Source: Persicaria tinctoria (taxonomy: Eukaryota; Streptophyta; Magnoliopsida; Caryophyllales; Polygonaceae). Taken from it: a stretch of DNA of 64,000 nucleotides. The notes beneath the pieces were generated by a model. The model did not search any database. It was not told the origin of the DNA and saw only the letters and a list, made by a program, of their open reading frames with translations. A program made the translations under genes and the position numbers. Below are positions 42,523 to 54,789 of the stretch, one piece after another (position 1 is the first letter of the stretch; the number at the start of each line of letters is the position of its first letter). The stretch is taken from positions 68,436,857 through 68,500,856 of the forward strand of contig JBANSL010000017.1 of the NCBI GenBank assembly GCA_037127255.1, written 5' to 3'.

Positions 42523-43779
42523 ATATATAATAAAATAAAATAATCAATCTTAATGATTCAAGATAAAATAGTTCAAGGAACAATATTTATAAAATAACTC
42601 ATAATAAAATGATAGATTTTGTAGACACATAAGATATGAGAACAATGACACGCAGATAAAATAGACGAGGTCATTGTCTAACGTGGCTTAAACATATTAG
42701 ATCACATTCTGTTTTAGTATCGTATAAGATCGATATCAAAGCAAGCTTGATGTGGTATGTTTTAGAATTTCTATAAAGAGAATATTGTTACGGGAAAAAT
42801 CCGATACATTAATTAATTGATGATAAACCGGGATCTCGATCCGTCTTCCATGGCTACGTAAAAGAAACAGGGAAGAAGAAGGTGAGAATGCTTCTCGGGA
42901 GAAGTCTCCGGTGCTCAAGCCAGAGACTTTGTTATCTGGTCCAAAAAAGGGCTTCAAAATCCTAACATATATTAGGCTTATATAGTGAAAAATTAAAATT
43001 TGAAAGAGATTTTACCACATAAAAGACGACAGTGCCTCTAAAACGATCAAGTCTTGTTTTTTTGGGGATGAAATCCCATCAGTACATTTGGAAAATTTTA
43101 ATTAATTAAAATTTAATTTGGAGGATTTTAATTAAACATAAGGAAAAAAAACTGTAATTTTCCCACTCTATATATGGTTTGTTTTATTCCCCATGCATGC
43201 ATTGTATATATTTTCGTTAAACACGGTTGGAAAAATGGTGGTGTGAAACTTCAAAGTCCATGGTCCATATAATTGGTGCTTATTAAAATTCAATGATTAC
43301 CAAATTCAATAGACAAATACTGCCAATAAATTAAATGTGATCTCAAATATTCTAATTTGTTGACTCTCTCTATATATCAATTGTTATGCCAACTATTATC
43401 CACTGTCAAGCACTATTTATTTACTTTTGTATTATACGTATACTTAACGAGTAACGCCATTTTTGCAAACAAGAAAGAGACAAAATATATATTGATGTGA
43501 TTGACAAAACATTTGTATAATTTCATCTTTATATATATAATATATTTGAATTTTAATTGTATATGCCACGGTAGGGATTCAAAGCACTCAACCTGCTTAA
43601 TTAATTAACTCTATTAAGTCTTGAGTTTGATGTAAATTATTGGGACAATATTTTCTCAATTGAATTTCAAATTTTACATTATAAGTTTTTTTGGTAGTCA
43701 TATTACATTGGGCAATGGAATTTCGATTAAACCACATACATCACAATGCTAGCTAGCTAGATTCTAATTCTACGGTAGA
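42523..43779. other. AT-rich intergenic DNA
   Basis: No gene. A GC-richer patch at 42780-42960 looks transposon-derived (possibly an LTR piece), but no ends are visible. Confidence 0.4.
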
Positions 43780-44199
43780 TAGGGGTGTTATTTGAGTCAA
43801 ATGAGTCTAATATCTAAAGGTGTAAGGTGGTTATGTTTTGCCCGTTTTTTGTCGAGTTGAGCCTTTTTTCTCGAGCCTAAAACCCTGCTGAAACTCAACT
43901 CGCGAGATGCAAAGGAAGTTTGAACTCGAGCTCATTTTGCTCGTTTTTGTTCGTGTTGAGCTCGAGCTCGTCACAGGCTCGTTTTATTGCAACGGCTCGT
44001 TTTTGCTGGAAATTTGAATAAAGCTTGAATAAGCTCGAGCTGTAATTTATGGAAAAAACCGAATTATACGAGTAGCTCAAATAAAGCTCGAGCTCGGGAA
44101 CCTGTTCGTATTTGACTTGTTTTTTAATGTGAACGAGTACGAGTCAAGTTTTTTCGGACCGAGTACGAGTCGAATTCGAGCTACTTATGTTCACCCCCA
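43780..44199. mobile_element. hAT-like element, GAGCTCG family
   Basis: It begins TAGGGGTGTTATTTGAGTC and ends with the inverted CACCCCCA. Inside are many AGCTCGAGCTCG-type subterminal repeats. The flanking duplication is eroded (ACGG shared). There is no coding capacity. Confidence 0.65.
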
Positions 44200-44537
44200 A
44201 ACGGCCCCTAGCTTAGATTTGTTTAGATTTCCCAATAAACACTTTTAATTCCTCTCCTTCATGGGTCTTGCTAGCAACCATTTTTGTTGGATTCTATTTA
44301 TTTATTTATTTTGGAAGAATTTTTTAGAATGAGATCGATCAAGGTCGGGGAAAACCTTAAAATCACTTAAATTTTTTCGTTTCATCCATCCTCAAGAGAC
44401 TTGTAACAACAATACTACTCGAATACATCCAACACACTAGTTGTAGCTTTGTTCCTTTTTTAAAAAAATAAATAAAGATGAAAAAAAGATTAAATGAGTA
44501 CTTGATAATGAATGATAGCGCCATGTTTGATTCATGT
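44200..44537. other. Intergenic spacer
   Basis: AT-rich; nothing recognised. Confidence 0.4.
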
Positions 44538-44545
44538 CCATGGAA

Positions 44546-45012
44546 TAGGGGTGTTATGTGAACACGAACGGCTCGGATTCGACTCGAAAAACTCGGCTGG
44601 AGCTCGTTCACATTTGAAAAGCAATCCGAGTTCGAGCGGGTTCCCGAGCTCGAGCTCAAGTAGCTCGGACAAATTTACCTTGTGCGTTCCCCCCCCCCCC
44701 CCCCCCCCTTTAGTTTTAGGGTTTCTCTCAAATCAGTCTCGTTCACTTCAGGCATTCGAATGAGCTCACGAGCTCGAGCTCAGAAATGAGCTCAGAAACG
44801 AACTTTCAACAAAAACAAGCTACAACAATAATACGAGCTCGTCTCGACAAAAAACGAGCAAAACGAGCTCGAGCTTGTTCAAATACTCGCGAGCCGAGTT
44901 CGAGCTCACTTCTAAACTCGACTAAAATTCGAGCCGAGCTCGAACTTGAATAAAAACGAGCCGAATATGAGCATCCTCCTACTCGGCTCGTTCGACTCGA
45001 ATAACACCCCTA
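44546..45012. mobile_element. hAT-like MITE, GAGCTCG family
   Basis: A 467-bp element has the inverted ends TAGGGGTGTTAT and ATAACACCCCTA. It is flanked by an 8-bp duplication, CCATGGAA (44538-44545) and CCACGGAA (45013-45020), one mismatch. Subterminal zones are filled with CGAGCTCGAGCTC repeats. A run of 20 C lies at 44689-44708. There is no transposase. Confidence 0.85.
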
Positions 45013-45020
45013 CCACGGAA

Positions 45021-47130
45021 TTTGCTAGCTCTCGGCGGCATACAATCTTGTACATGACAGAATATATAGGAAAAACAATGCCGATGTAACTATATATTGC
45101 TCATTAATTATGTCTTTTGGCCTCTTCTAGCTAAATTATATAAATAAAATTTTCACCGAATGATCAGCTAAATATATGAGCTTTTCGATCACTCTTATTT
45201 AATCACCCGTTAAACATGAAATTAAAATAAAAATAATCAGCCCGTACAAAACATCGTCCGCTTTTATAACTTCTTCTGATCAGGTTACACTTACCTTGTT
45301 TCCTATATGAATATAGTCCATATTTAGGTTAAGATTTGATCATTATTTTAATCATTACTCTTTTTTTCTCATTTTTCACAAAGAGTTTATTACATTTTTT
45401 TACATTTCATTCCCTTATTTTAAGGAGAGTAACTAATACCTCTAGTATGTTCTAATCATTTACCTCTATCCACTTTTCTAACCTCACAAAAAATGATGAT
45501 CATGATATTTTATATGTAAAATTTAATTTCTTACCCTTTTATTCTCTCTTATGTAAATAAACGAGCCCTTAAAATAGTCATGAATCAATTTCTTATATTT
45601 ATTTAGTATTTATGACAAAAAGAAGAAGAAGAGAAGATTGTAGATTGATTTAGTATTGAGATTAAAATAATTTAACGCCAATTAATGAAAAAGCATCACA
45701 TTAATTTTCTTTATTAATCTTAGCTTGTCATGTATGTTATATTGAATAAAAAGTAATTAACCAATAATGAAAGCATTTTATTTTTCGTGAATTGAGTAGT
45801 ATTGAACTGATGCAAATTTTGGGGCCAGGGTTGTGTTCTAAGTTATATCTTTTGACGGATGAGATCGAAGTGATGGCGGCATAGATATATACATCCTAGT
45901 GGCACGTCCATAGAAATATTCTTTACCAACTCGTTTACCTACTTTATGTACTTTGTATATATATATATATATAGACAAGAGTTCTAGTGAAACAATACGG
46001 TGAAACGGTGAAATGAATTAATATTGCGTTATATCAATATGAATATGGCATTATGTGGATATGAATATTTGAATATTGTGGTGTGTAGATATGAATATGG
46101 TGTTATTCACTTTATATTATGTGAATATAAATAATAAAATATTCATATACCCATATTTAAATCATTTTCATATTCACACGTCATAATATTCATCTTTATA
46201 TATTCATAATCATATAACATAATATTCATATGAGTATGACCCAATATTCATTTGTTTCACCGTTACACTGTATTATCCGTTTCATTATTCATTCGTTTCA
46301 CCGTTACACCATATAATTTAGGCACCAATGGTCAACACACACATACACACACACACAAACACACACACACACATTCATGTGTACACAACATTGATCGTGT
46401 ACACATGCCTTATCGTGTACTCAGAAATTAATGATTATTCATCTGTTTTTAAATGTTTATTCGTCTATATATAATTATGTAATTATCCTTCTATTCAAAT
46501 AGTGTAAAAAAATATCAATTTTATTCTAATGAATAATCTCCCAATACCACCGAATAATTTCATTCTAAAAATAATCTCTCAATACCAACGAATAATCAGA
46601 AGTTACTTTTAATCTCATTCATTGATCTTCTTAAGTCAATGACCCAGATTTGTTAACATGATGCATAATAAGGACTTTGATACCAAACTTGTTATGACCC
46701 ACCTCAGATGCAGATTGGATCTTGGTTATGGGAGCGATGAACTCCGAATGTGACCGGTGATGGAAGAGAATGAGGAGAGGAGGTTCAGAGAGAGAGAGAG
46801 AGAGAGAGATCAGAGAGAGAGGGAGAAAAGAGATCTGTATTTTCCCCCGTGATCATAACAGGATGTGTACATATGATCTATTGTTTATATATATATACTT
46901 GATCTATTCATTCACAAATAAGTATCGTTTTACTTTTTAATATATATATTTTCAAAAAGGTTAAAACTATAAAAATATCAATTTTTTTATTTATTTTATA
47001 ATTTTATACTTATTAGTAATATATATGTATGAAATTATATAAAAAAATATTTTATATAATTTTTATCATTTTAAATAAACAGGTATGAATAGTGAAAGTC
47101 ATTTAAAAGTAAAAAAAAGAGTAGTATATT
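45021..47130. other. AT-rich intergenic DNA with simple repeats
   Basis: No gene. It contains ATGAATATGG-type imperfect repeats (46025-46260), a (CA)n tract (46336-46373) and a (GA)n tract (46790-46828). At 46678-46692 GATACCAAACTTG is the complement of a TGGTATC primer-binding-like motif, a possible LTR remnant on the minus strand. A decayed Stowaway-like inverted repeat lies at about 46918-47110. Confidence 0.5.
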
Positions 47131-47138
47131 ACTCTGCA

Positions 47139-48135
47139 CTGGGGTGATATACGAGCTCACGCGAGTACCCAGTTTTCAAACTAAACGAGCCGAGCTCGAG
47201 CTCCATATGAAAACGAGCCCAAACAGGTACTCGAGCTCGTCTCGCGAGCTAGGGAGGGTGCTCGAGCTCGAGCTCGAGCTCGTGAGCTCATTTGCTCGGT
47301 TACATAGGTAGTGTTAACCACTGTAATCAAAAAATTTATTCATGTTTGCAAGTTTAATCACATATCCACTCCGTTGTAATCAAACATAAATGAGAATGCA
47401 AGATTAATTACATATCCAAGGTTTCACAATTCACAAATTAATCGTTGTAATCCAATTCGACCAAAATAAAGCATTGTAAATCAATGTAATCCAATAATCT
47501 ATGCATAAGAAGAAGCCATAAAGTTGAGATCAGGATCAAGCAGCAGAAAGATGAGAAGCGACAAGCAAGATAGAGAGAAACGAGAGCGGAATGTACGACG
47601 ACTGACGAGAACGGAGATCACGACCATATCTGTTGGCGAGTGACGGCGGAGACACAGTAAATTGAGAGAAAATGGGATTAGGGCAACGACGGTGGGCGGC
47701 CGATGCGAGCAAACAGATGGACTAATGGAGCAACAACAACCAACAGAGATAGAGAAGCAACGGAGAGATGGGGTTCAAGCTCGAGATCAACAACCAGAGA
47801 CTGAGGGGAGGTAAGAGCGGCGGCGGGCTGGATGTCAGAGAGGAGAGACTTGACGAGCTTGGTCGGCGACCAGAGGAGGGAAGAGAGGCCAAGAGCGGGA
47901 TGACGGGATTGAGAGTGAATAGACTGAATGAGAGATTAGAGTTGGAGGCGGCCATGGTGGGGACTTTAGACCTAGGGATATAGGGGTCTTCGAGCTGGCG
48001 AGCTACTCGAGATAGAATCGATCTCAGGAATAGGCTCGAACTCGGCTCATATATACATTCGAGCGATCCCGAGTCGAGCTTTTTCCGAGCCGAGCCCGAG
48101 TCGATCCCGAGCTACTCGGCTCATGTATCAGGCCT
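47139..48135. mobile_element. Larger non-autonomous hAT-like element, GAGCTCG family
   Basis: A 997-bp unit is flanked by a perfect 8-bp duplication ACTCTGCA (47131-47138 and 48136-48143). The ends carry ACGAGCTC/CTCGAGCTCG repeats (47150-47290) and their complements (48000-48120). The termini GGTGATATACGAGC and complement AGGCCTGATACATGAGCC are weakly inverted. The middle (about 47550-47980) is GC-rich with a small frame on the minus strand (47722-47955), low-complexity and of unknown origin. No transposase. Confidence 0.75.
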
Positions 48136-48150
48136 ACTCTGCACCAATAA

Positions 48151-49427
48151 AAAAAATTGAGCATCAACAAAAACCTTCAATTACTTAACATCATCCGATA
48201 ACAGAGTCTTAAGCACCAAAGAGAAATGACTGGACATAACAATCTGTCTAAGAGGTTTCAAACTTGCTAAATAAGTTGCCACTCTATTGGCATATCTAGA
48301 CGTGTAGCTCCATTGGCATGCTTCGAACTCTCCATCAAGAGCATCGATCTTTCGCAACTGATCACCTAGCTCTCCCTCTATTCTTTCCCTCTTTTTGATC
48401 ATGGAGACAACGCGGAGGCTATCCGACTCAATGCTAACCCAAGACAAAGAATACATATGACATAGCTCAAGAGCCCAAACAATTCCCTCCGCTTCCACAA
48501 GATCGACATTGTCCGACTGTTGCACCGACTGAGTGGCTGCGAAGATAGCCGTCCCCATGTCGTCCCTAGCCACACATCCCACACCGCACAAGTTATCCCA
48601 ACCCACAGCTGCGTCACTATTAATCTTTACCCATCCCGGCTCAGGAGGAGTCCAACTGTGGTTCAAATGCTGGCGTTGGATAGGTTCGACCCAGGCAATG
48701 CCTATCGCCTTGTTGAAATCCTCCACAGCCCTTTTGATATTAGCCACAATCTCCCTGTCCTCCCTTGAATCAGCATTGAAAATCCGCCGGTTCCGAGGCA
48801 TCCAAATGGCTTCCATAGCATAAACCCATGTTTGAGTTTCTTTCTTGTCTCCTCTGTCAACCATTCTCTGCAAAACATCCAAAACAGCCCCCTCTCGCTT
48901 CCATTTCTTCCCGATCTCAGGTAACAAGTCCCATACCTGTTTTGCCGCCTTGCACTGGAAGAAGACATGCATCTCGTCCTCCGGGAGGCCACAAAGGTCA
49001 CACGCATCGCTATCTACCACTCTCCTTCATTTGAGATTCTTTAAACAAGATAGAACTCCTCTACATGCTCTCTAAAGCATATGTCTAACTCTCGGCGCAA
49101 CCTTTACCTTCCACACTTTCTTTCACATCGACTTAACTCTTGATGGCTCCAACGACGATGCTTCTGCAGCTGCTACCTGCGTCTCCAATAGCACATGGTA
49201 CGCTGATTTTACCGAGAAACCCCCATCCCTTTCAAAGTGCCAAATCAGCTTGTCCTGCGAGTGTTCTAAGTTAACCCTCATGTTGAGTACCACCTCTGCA
49301 TCAATTGGGAGAAAGACTCCTCTCACTATATCTTCATTCCAAGTTCCTGTAGTCCAGTCAATCAGCTCGGCCACTCGCAGCTCAGCATCAAAACCCCACT
49401 GGTTTGCAACCGGACTGAAACTAGACA
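48151..49427 (-). pseudogene. 5'-truncated LINE, 3' part (zf-RVT and RNase H)
   Basis: Reading on the minus strand: 49461-49123 gives WNEDIVRGVFLP and KLIWHFERDGGFSVKSAYHVL, the region before the zinc-binding domain. After a break, 49020-48181 gives DACDLCGLPEDEMHVFFQC (zf-RVT) and an RNase H domain with Asp in KINSDAAVG, Glu in EAEGIVWAL and Asp in IESDSLRVV. The last motif reads NRVATYLA where an Asp is usual. The LINE is bounded by the 11-bp duplication TGCACCAATAA (48140-48150 and 54779-54789). A copia element at 49433-54691 interrupts it. Confidence 0.85.
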
Positions 49428-49432
49428 TTCTC

Positions 49433-52400
49433 TTTGGAAACATGCGGAATAGATCAATCAAGCATGTGAATTTGAGGAAGAAAACTCGGAAATCTCCAAT
49501 GGAGTTTTAATGGTTTTACAAAAAAATGAAATTGGGGAAGAAAAACTTATTCTCCCGCCTAAAGTACTACCTACAGCAAGTTGGTGAGTTTGTTACACAT
49601 GTGAAAAGACGAAAATGCCCTTGTGTCTTAGCCTTACACATCGGAGCTCTCAACCTTGTGTGAAGCACAATCCTATGTGCTTACATACCTCTCATCAAGC
49701 TGGACCTACACAAGCGAGAACAAGGCCCAACTTGGCTCGAAGAAAAGCATGTTGCTTAGCCCCTAAAGCTTTACTTAGAATGTCTGCCAATTGTAGAAAT
49801 GAAGGGACACGAGTGGTGATGATAAACCCTTGAGTGACCATTTCCCTAATGAAGTGTGCATCAATCCTAACGTGTTTGGTTCGCTCATGGAATACAGGAT
49901 TGACTGCAAGTTTTTGAGCCAATTTGTTGTCACAATGCAATTGAATAGGCAACACCACATCAACACCAAGATTAGACAAAATACCATGAAGCCAGACAAG
50001 TTCACTAGCTGCAGATGACATACTCCTGTATTCATTCTCAGTTGATGATTTGGATACCACTTTCTGCTTCTTTGTTTTCCATGAAACTAAAGAGGATCCA
50101 AGGAAAACATAATATCTAGATAAGGAATGACCAGTATCAAGACAATTGCCCCAATCTGCATCACTAAAAGCCTTGACAGTGAGAGGAGTAGTTGTTGGAT
50201 ATGACAAAGCATAATTGAAGCTACCTTTGAGATATCTCAATAGATACAAGAGGGCATCCCAGTGAGGTTTGAAGGGTTGAAGAAGAAACAAACTGAGTTG
50301 ATGTACTGTGTATGAGATGGCTGGTCAAGTCAGTGTATGATATAAGAGCCTGCCAACCAATCGCCTGTAGTCCTCTGGGTTATCAATGGGATCACCAAAG
50401 TTAGCAGAGAGTTTCACACCATGTTGCATAGGAAACTCAGCTTGCTTACACCCCTCCATTTGGGCATCAGAAAGTATGTCTAGCACATACTTTATTTGAT
50501 TTAGCAGTATCCCTGAAGAAGATCTGGCTATCTCCATTCCTAAGAAGTATCTTGCTACCCCTAAGTCCTTGATGGTGAACTCCTTGTGCAGAGCAGTCTT
50601 GGTCATATCAATATCTGTACTAGAATTTCCCATTAAGAGCATATCATCGACATATACTAGAGCAACTGTAAAAAAAAACTACTAGATTTCTTGACAAATA
50701 GAGAGAAATCATGACTAGATTGGACATGCCCAAGCTTGGTCAGAAATTTGGTGAGCTCAAAATTCCATTGTCTGCTAGCTTGCTTGAGGCCATATAATGA
50801 TCTTTGCAATTTGCACACATGATCAGAAGGAACTTTGAAGCCTGGTGGAGGGGTCATGTATACCTCCTCATCAATATAGCCATGTAGAAAAGCATTGTTG
50901 ACATCTAGCTGCTGAAGAACCCATCCTTTAGAAGCTGCAAGTGCCAAAATAACTCTGACTGTCGACAGCTTTGCTACTGGAGAAAAAGTTTGTTTGTAAT
51001 CTCTATCTTTAACCTGATTGTAACCCTTAGCTACAAGTCTTGCTTTGTATCTTTCAATGGATCCACCAGGCCTGTGCTTGATTTTAAAAATCCATTTACA
51101 ACCAATGGCCTTTTTGCCAACAGGTAATGGTGTAACATTCCAGGTGTGATTGGTAGTTAAAGCATCCAGTTCAGCTTTCATAGCAATCTCCCATTCAGAA
51201 ATGCCCTTAGCCTGTGTGTAAGAACTGGGCTCAAAGACAGCATATACATTGGCCAAGGACTGGACATAAGAGAAAGATAAGTAAGAGAGGTTCTGTTTGT
51301 TGAACACATCAAAGGAGTCTAATGAGGATGACACATTTTGACCTCTCATGGGTAATCCTGAACAGATAAAATCTTGTAACCTGGCAGGTCTATGCACATC
51401 CCTTCTGAGGGACATGTGATGATCAACTGGTGGAGTGGCAACAATGGGAGTAGTAATAGGAGCATTAGGAGTAGAAACTGAGGGAGATGGGTTAGGTGAA
51501 CTGTCATGGGGTGAGTGGATTGATATGTCATTGAAACCAGTAACTGGGGAAGTGGCTTGATCATCAGATGAAGTGGATGGTGTGTTAGGAACAATAGGAA
51601 CATTGATGGAGAAATCAGGCATGTCCATATCATCAACAACCTCATGTGAGTTGAGAGGCACAGAAGCTGGCTTAGGAGATTTGAATGGAAAAACATGTTC
51701 AACAAATTTGACATGTCTGCTAACAATGACGGTGTGCCTATCCATATCAAATAGCTTGAATGCTTTCTGGCCTGGAGGATATCCTAGGAAGACACATCTT
51801 CTAGCAATAGTTCCCAACTTGTCCCTGTGATCATTTGGTTGCAAGGCATAACACAGACATCCAACTACCTTCAAATGATCATACTGAGGTGGCACCTTAT
51901 ATAGCATTTCAAAAGGTGATTTCCAACCTAAGATAGATGAAGGCATTTTGTTGATGATGTGAGTGGCACTCAACACACAATCACCCCAAAATCTTAGAGG
52001 GAAACCAGCATGTAGTCTAATTGCTCTAGCAGTTTCTAACAAATGTCTGTGTTTCCTTTCCACACGACCATTTTGCTCATGAACCCCTGCAACAGATCTT
52101 TGGTGAATAATACCTCTAAAATCAAACAAATCCACACACACTTTCTAAGTAAATTCAGAACCATTATCAGTCCTGATGGTCTTAACTGAGACCTGAAACT
52201 GAGTTTCAACCATTTCTAGATACACAGTGATCAATCTAAGAACTTGCATCTTGTCTTGCATCAAATAAACCCAGGTGGTTCTGATGTGATCATCCAAAAT
52301 TGTTAAAAAAATATCTAGCACCACAACTAGATCTAACTCTGTATGGACCCCAAACATCCATATGAACAAGATCAAAAGGAGAAGAAGCAATAACATCACA

Positions 52401-54691
52401 TCTTTCAAACTGCAATTTGTGAAGTTTTGTCATATCACAAGTGTCACAATTCAAATCCTTTACATCACTACCCTTACATCCAGGGATAAACTGAAACTTA
52501 GAAAAGGACATATGTCCAAGTCTAGCATGCATGAGATGCATGTTATTACAACTGAAGCAACTATTATTAATGGATTGAGAATTCAGCAAACTCTTCTGTC
52601 CAACTCCATGTGTCTTGAGCACATATAGACCTCTATCTTTAGATCCTTTAGCTAGGACAACCCTAGTTGTAAGGTCCTGTAACCAACAACATTGAGCATC
52701 AAAATTGAATCTCAACTGGTGATCAGACAGACTCCTTGACACAGATAGCAGGTTGTGCCTAAATTGAGGTACCAACAAAGCATTTCTCAAAACTAAATCA
52801 CTGCTCAGCACCACTGTACCATGTTGCTTGACAGAAATACAGTTCCCATCAGGCAATCCCAACTTAATAGGAGGGCTCAAGTCAGAAATCTCAGAAAATA
52901 TATCAACATCAAAAGCAATATGATCAGTTGCACCTGAATCTACTATCCATATGTCACTTTGAGCTTTATGAATGCCAATAAGAAATGAGACACTTAAGGT
53001 ACTTGCAAAGTGTATCATGGCTTGATTGGCAGAGCCATCAATGCTCTCCATAGGTGCTTTACTCTTCATCAACTTCATAACCTCTTGAAACACAACATGG
53101 ACCATGGCCTGATCAGGTTTATTATCGGTATGACCATTAACAAATTCATCAAAAGGAGTATCCTGATAACCACACTCCAGTTGTGCAGCAAACTTTCCAT
53201 GAGGCTTAGGCTTATCCTCATCTCTAGGCCCCTTGAACCATTCAGGATAACCAACAAGCTTGAAGCAAAAATCCTTTGTATGACCTCTCTCACCACAGTG
53301 ATCACAAAGTATGTCTAGCTTGGCCTTCTTGTAATCTCTCTTAGCTTGATCAAACTCCTTAGATTGCTCAGATCTAAACTTGTTCACAGCATTAGCTTCC
53401 ATCTCAATTTGCTGATTAAATCTAGACACAGCAAGAGCCCCAACATTAACTTGACTTGTACCTGTAACACCTTTAGACCTCTCAATTTGTGTAGCCATCT
53501 GGAATGCCTTATTGAGTCCAGGCATTGGATCTTTAGAGAGAACATTGCTCCTCGGATTCTCATATGCATCATTAAGGCCCATCAGGAATTTCATTACCTT
53601 TTCCTTCTCTTCTCTTTCAAGCATTCTTTTCAAAAGACCACAGTTACACTAATTGAATCCACCACAGTTGCACACAGGCATGGCATCCAAGAACTGGAGT
53701 TCATCCCAGATCTTTTTCAGTTTCCCAAAATAAGCTCCAACAGAGATATTTTCTTGCTTTATAGTGGCTAGATCACGCCTCAATTGATATACTAATGGAT
53801 CATTAGACTCATAGAATCGGCCTTTGATCTCATCCCACAACTCTTTTGTGGTCTCAACATACATGAAACCTTCTGCAACCTCACTAGTCATCAAGTTTAT
53901 TATCCAGCACATAACCATTGAATCAGCACGCATCCATTTCTTATAGTCCTCAGTTCCTTCCTCAGGTCTCACACAGCTTCCGGTAATAAAACCGAGCTTA
54001 GCCTTAGCTCCTAGTGCCATTCTAATACTACGACTCCAGCTAGTGAAATTCAGTCCATTGAAAGGAGTGGACACTAAAACCATCCCTGGATGGTCTGAAT
54101 TCGACAAGAAAAGAGGATTGACATGTGAATTATGCATACCTTGCATCATTTCTCCAAATTGAATGCTTGTATTCGCGAAATTCCATCCTCTCCCGGCACC
54201 TGCACCTGGCGCTGGAGGAGTAAAAGCGATTCCTCTGCCTTGTCCGTTGCTACCTGGATCTCCAGTTCCAGATCCCTGACTCTGCAAGTTCGGATTTCCT
54301 CTTCCAACCATAGTGACAGATCAATTGCGAGAAAAAAAAAAGAGATTTACGAAGAACTGAAGCAACACAGCTCCAGAACTAGGATGAAGATCAATCGATC
54401 TACAGAAACCAAAAATCGAAACTCTCAAGCTCTGATACCATTTGGAAACTTGCGGAATAGATCAATCAAGCATGTGAATTTGAGGAAGAAAACTCGGAAA
54501 TCTCCAATGGAGTTTTAATGGTTTTACAGAAAATGAAATTGGGAAGAAAAACTTATTCTCTTGCCTAAAGTACTACCTACAGCAAGTTGGTGAGTTTGTT
54601 ACACATGTGAAAAGACGAAAATGCCCTTGTGTCTTAGCCTTACACATCGGAGCTCTCAGCCTTGTGTGAAGCACAATCCTATGTGCTTACA
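49433..54691 (-). mobile_element. Ty1/copia retrotransposon, degenerate, nested in a LINE
   Basis: A 5,259-bp element is flanked by the 5-bp duplication TTCTC (49428-49432 and 54692-54696). The LTRs are 49433-49685 and 54441-54691 (about 252 bp, roughly six or seven differences by eye). On the minus strand each LTR starts TGTAAGCACATAGG. The 5' LTR abuts the primer-binding site TGGTATCAGAGC (54440-54429). On both flanks the LINE continues (54697-54778 encodes GNGASIRVFEDKWLL in the same sense), which confirms a nested insertion. Confidence 0.92.
49695..54311 (-). pseudogene. Copia gag-pol, broken by stops and frameshifts
   Basis: It starts at the ATG at 54311 (MVGRGNPNLQSQGSGTG). Gag runs with a nonsense codon near 53649, then a CCHC knuckle CDHCGERGHTKDFC, protease WIVDSGATDHI, pre-integrase (HARLGHMSFSKF), integrase (KTIRTDNGSEFT, then a stop, then EQNGRVERKHRHLLE), RT (QLDVNNAFLHG) and RNase H (FSDADWG, STENEYRSM, IQLHCDN). 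Breaks lie near 53640, 52300-52410, 52143, 50650 (beside an A run) and 50300. Domain order PR-INT-RT-RH is that of copia. It cannot make a polyprotein. Confidence 0.9.
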
Positions 54692-54696
54692 TTCTC

Positions 54697-54778
54697 AGGA
54701 GCCATTTATCCTCAAACACCCTTATGCTCGCCCCATTCCCTAAGTGCCAGCGTACCCTTAATCAGACTCGTAATTGTT
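54697..54778 (-). pseudogene. LINE remnant on the far side of the copia insertion
   Basis: On the minus strand the frame reads RWHLGNGASIRVFEDKWLL, the conserved stretch just upstream of the zf-RVT domain in plant LINEs. It is continuous in meaning with 49427 and below. It ends at the LINE's 5' truncation next to TGCACCAATAA. Confidence 0.8.
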
Positions 54779-54789
54779 TGCACCAATAA

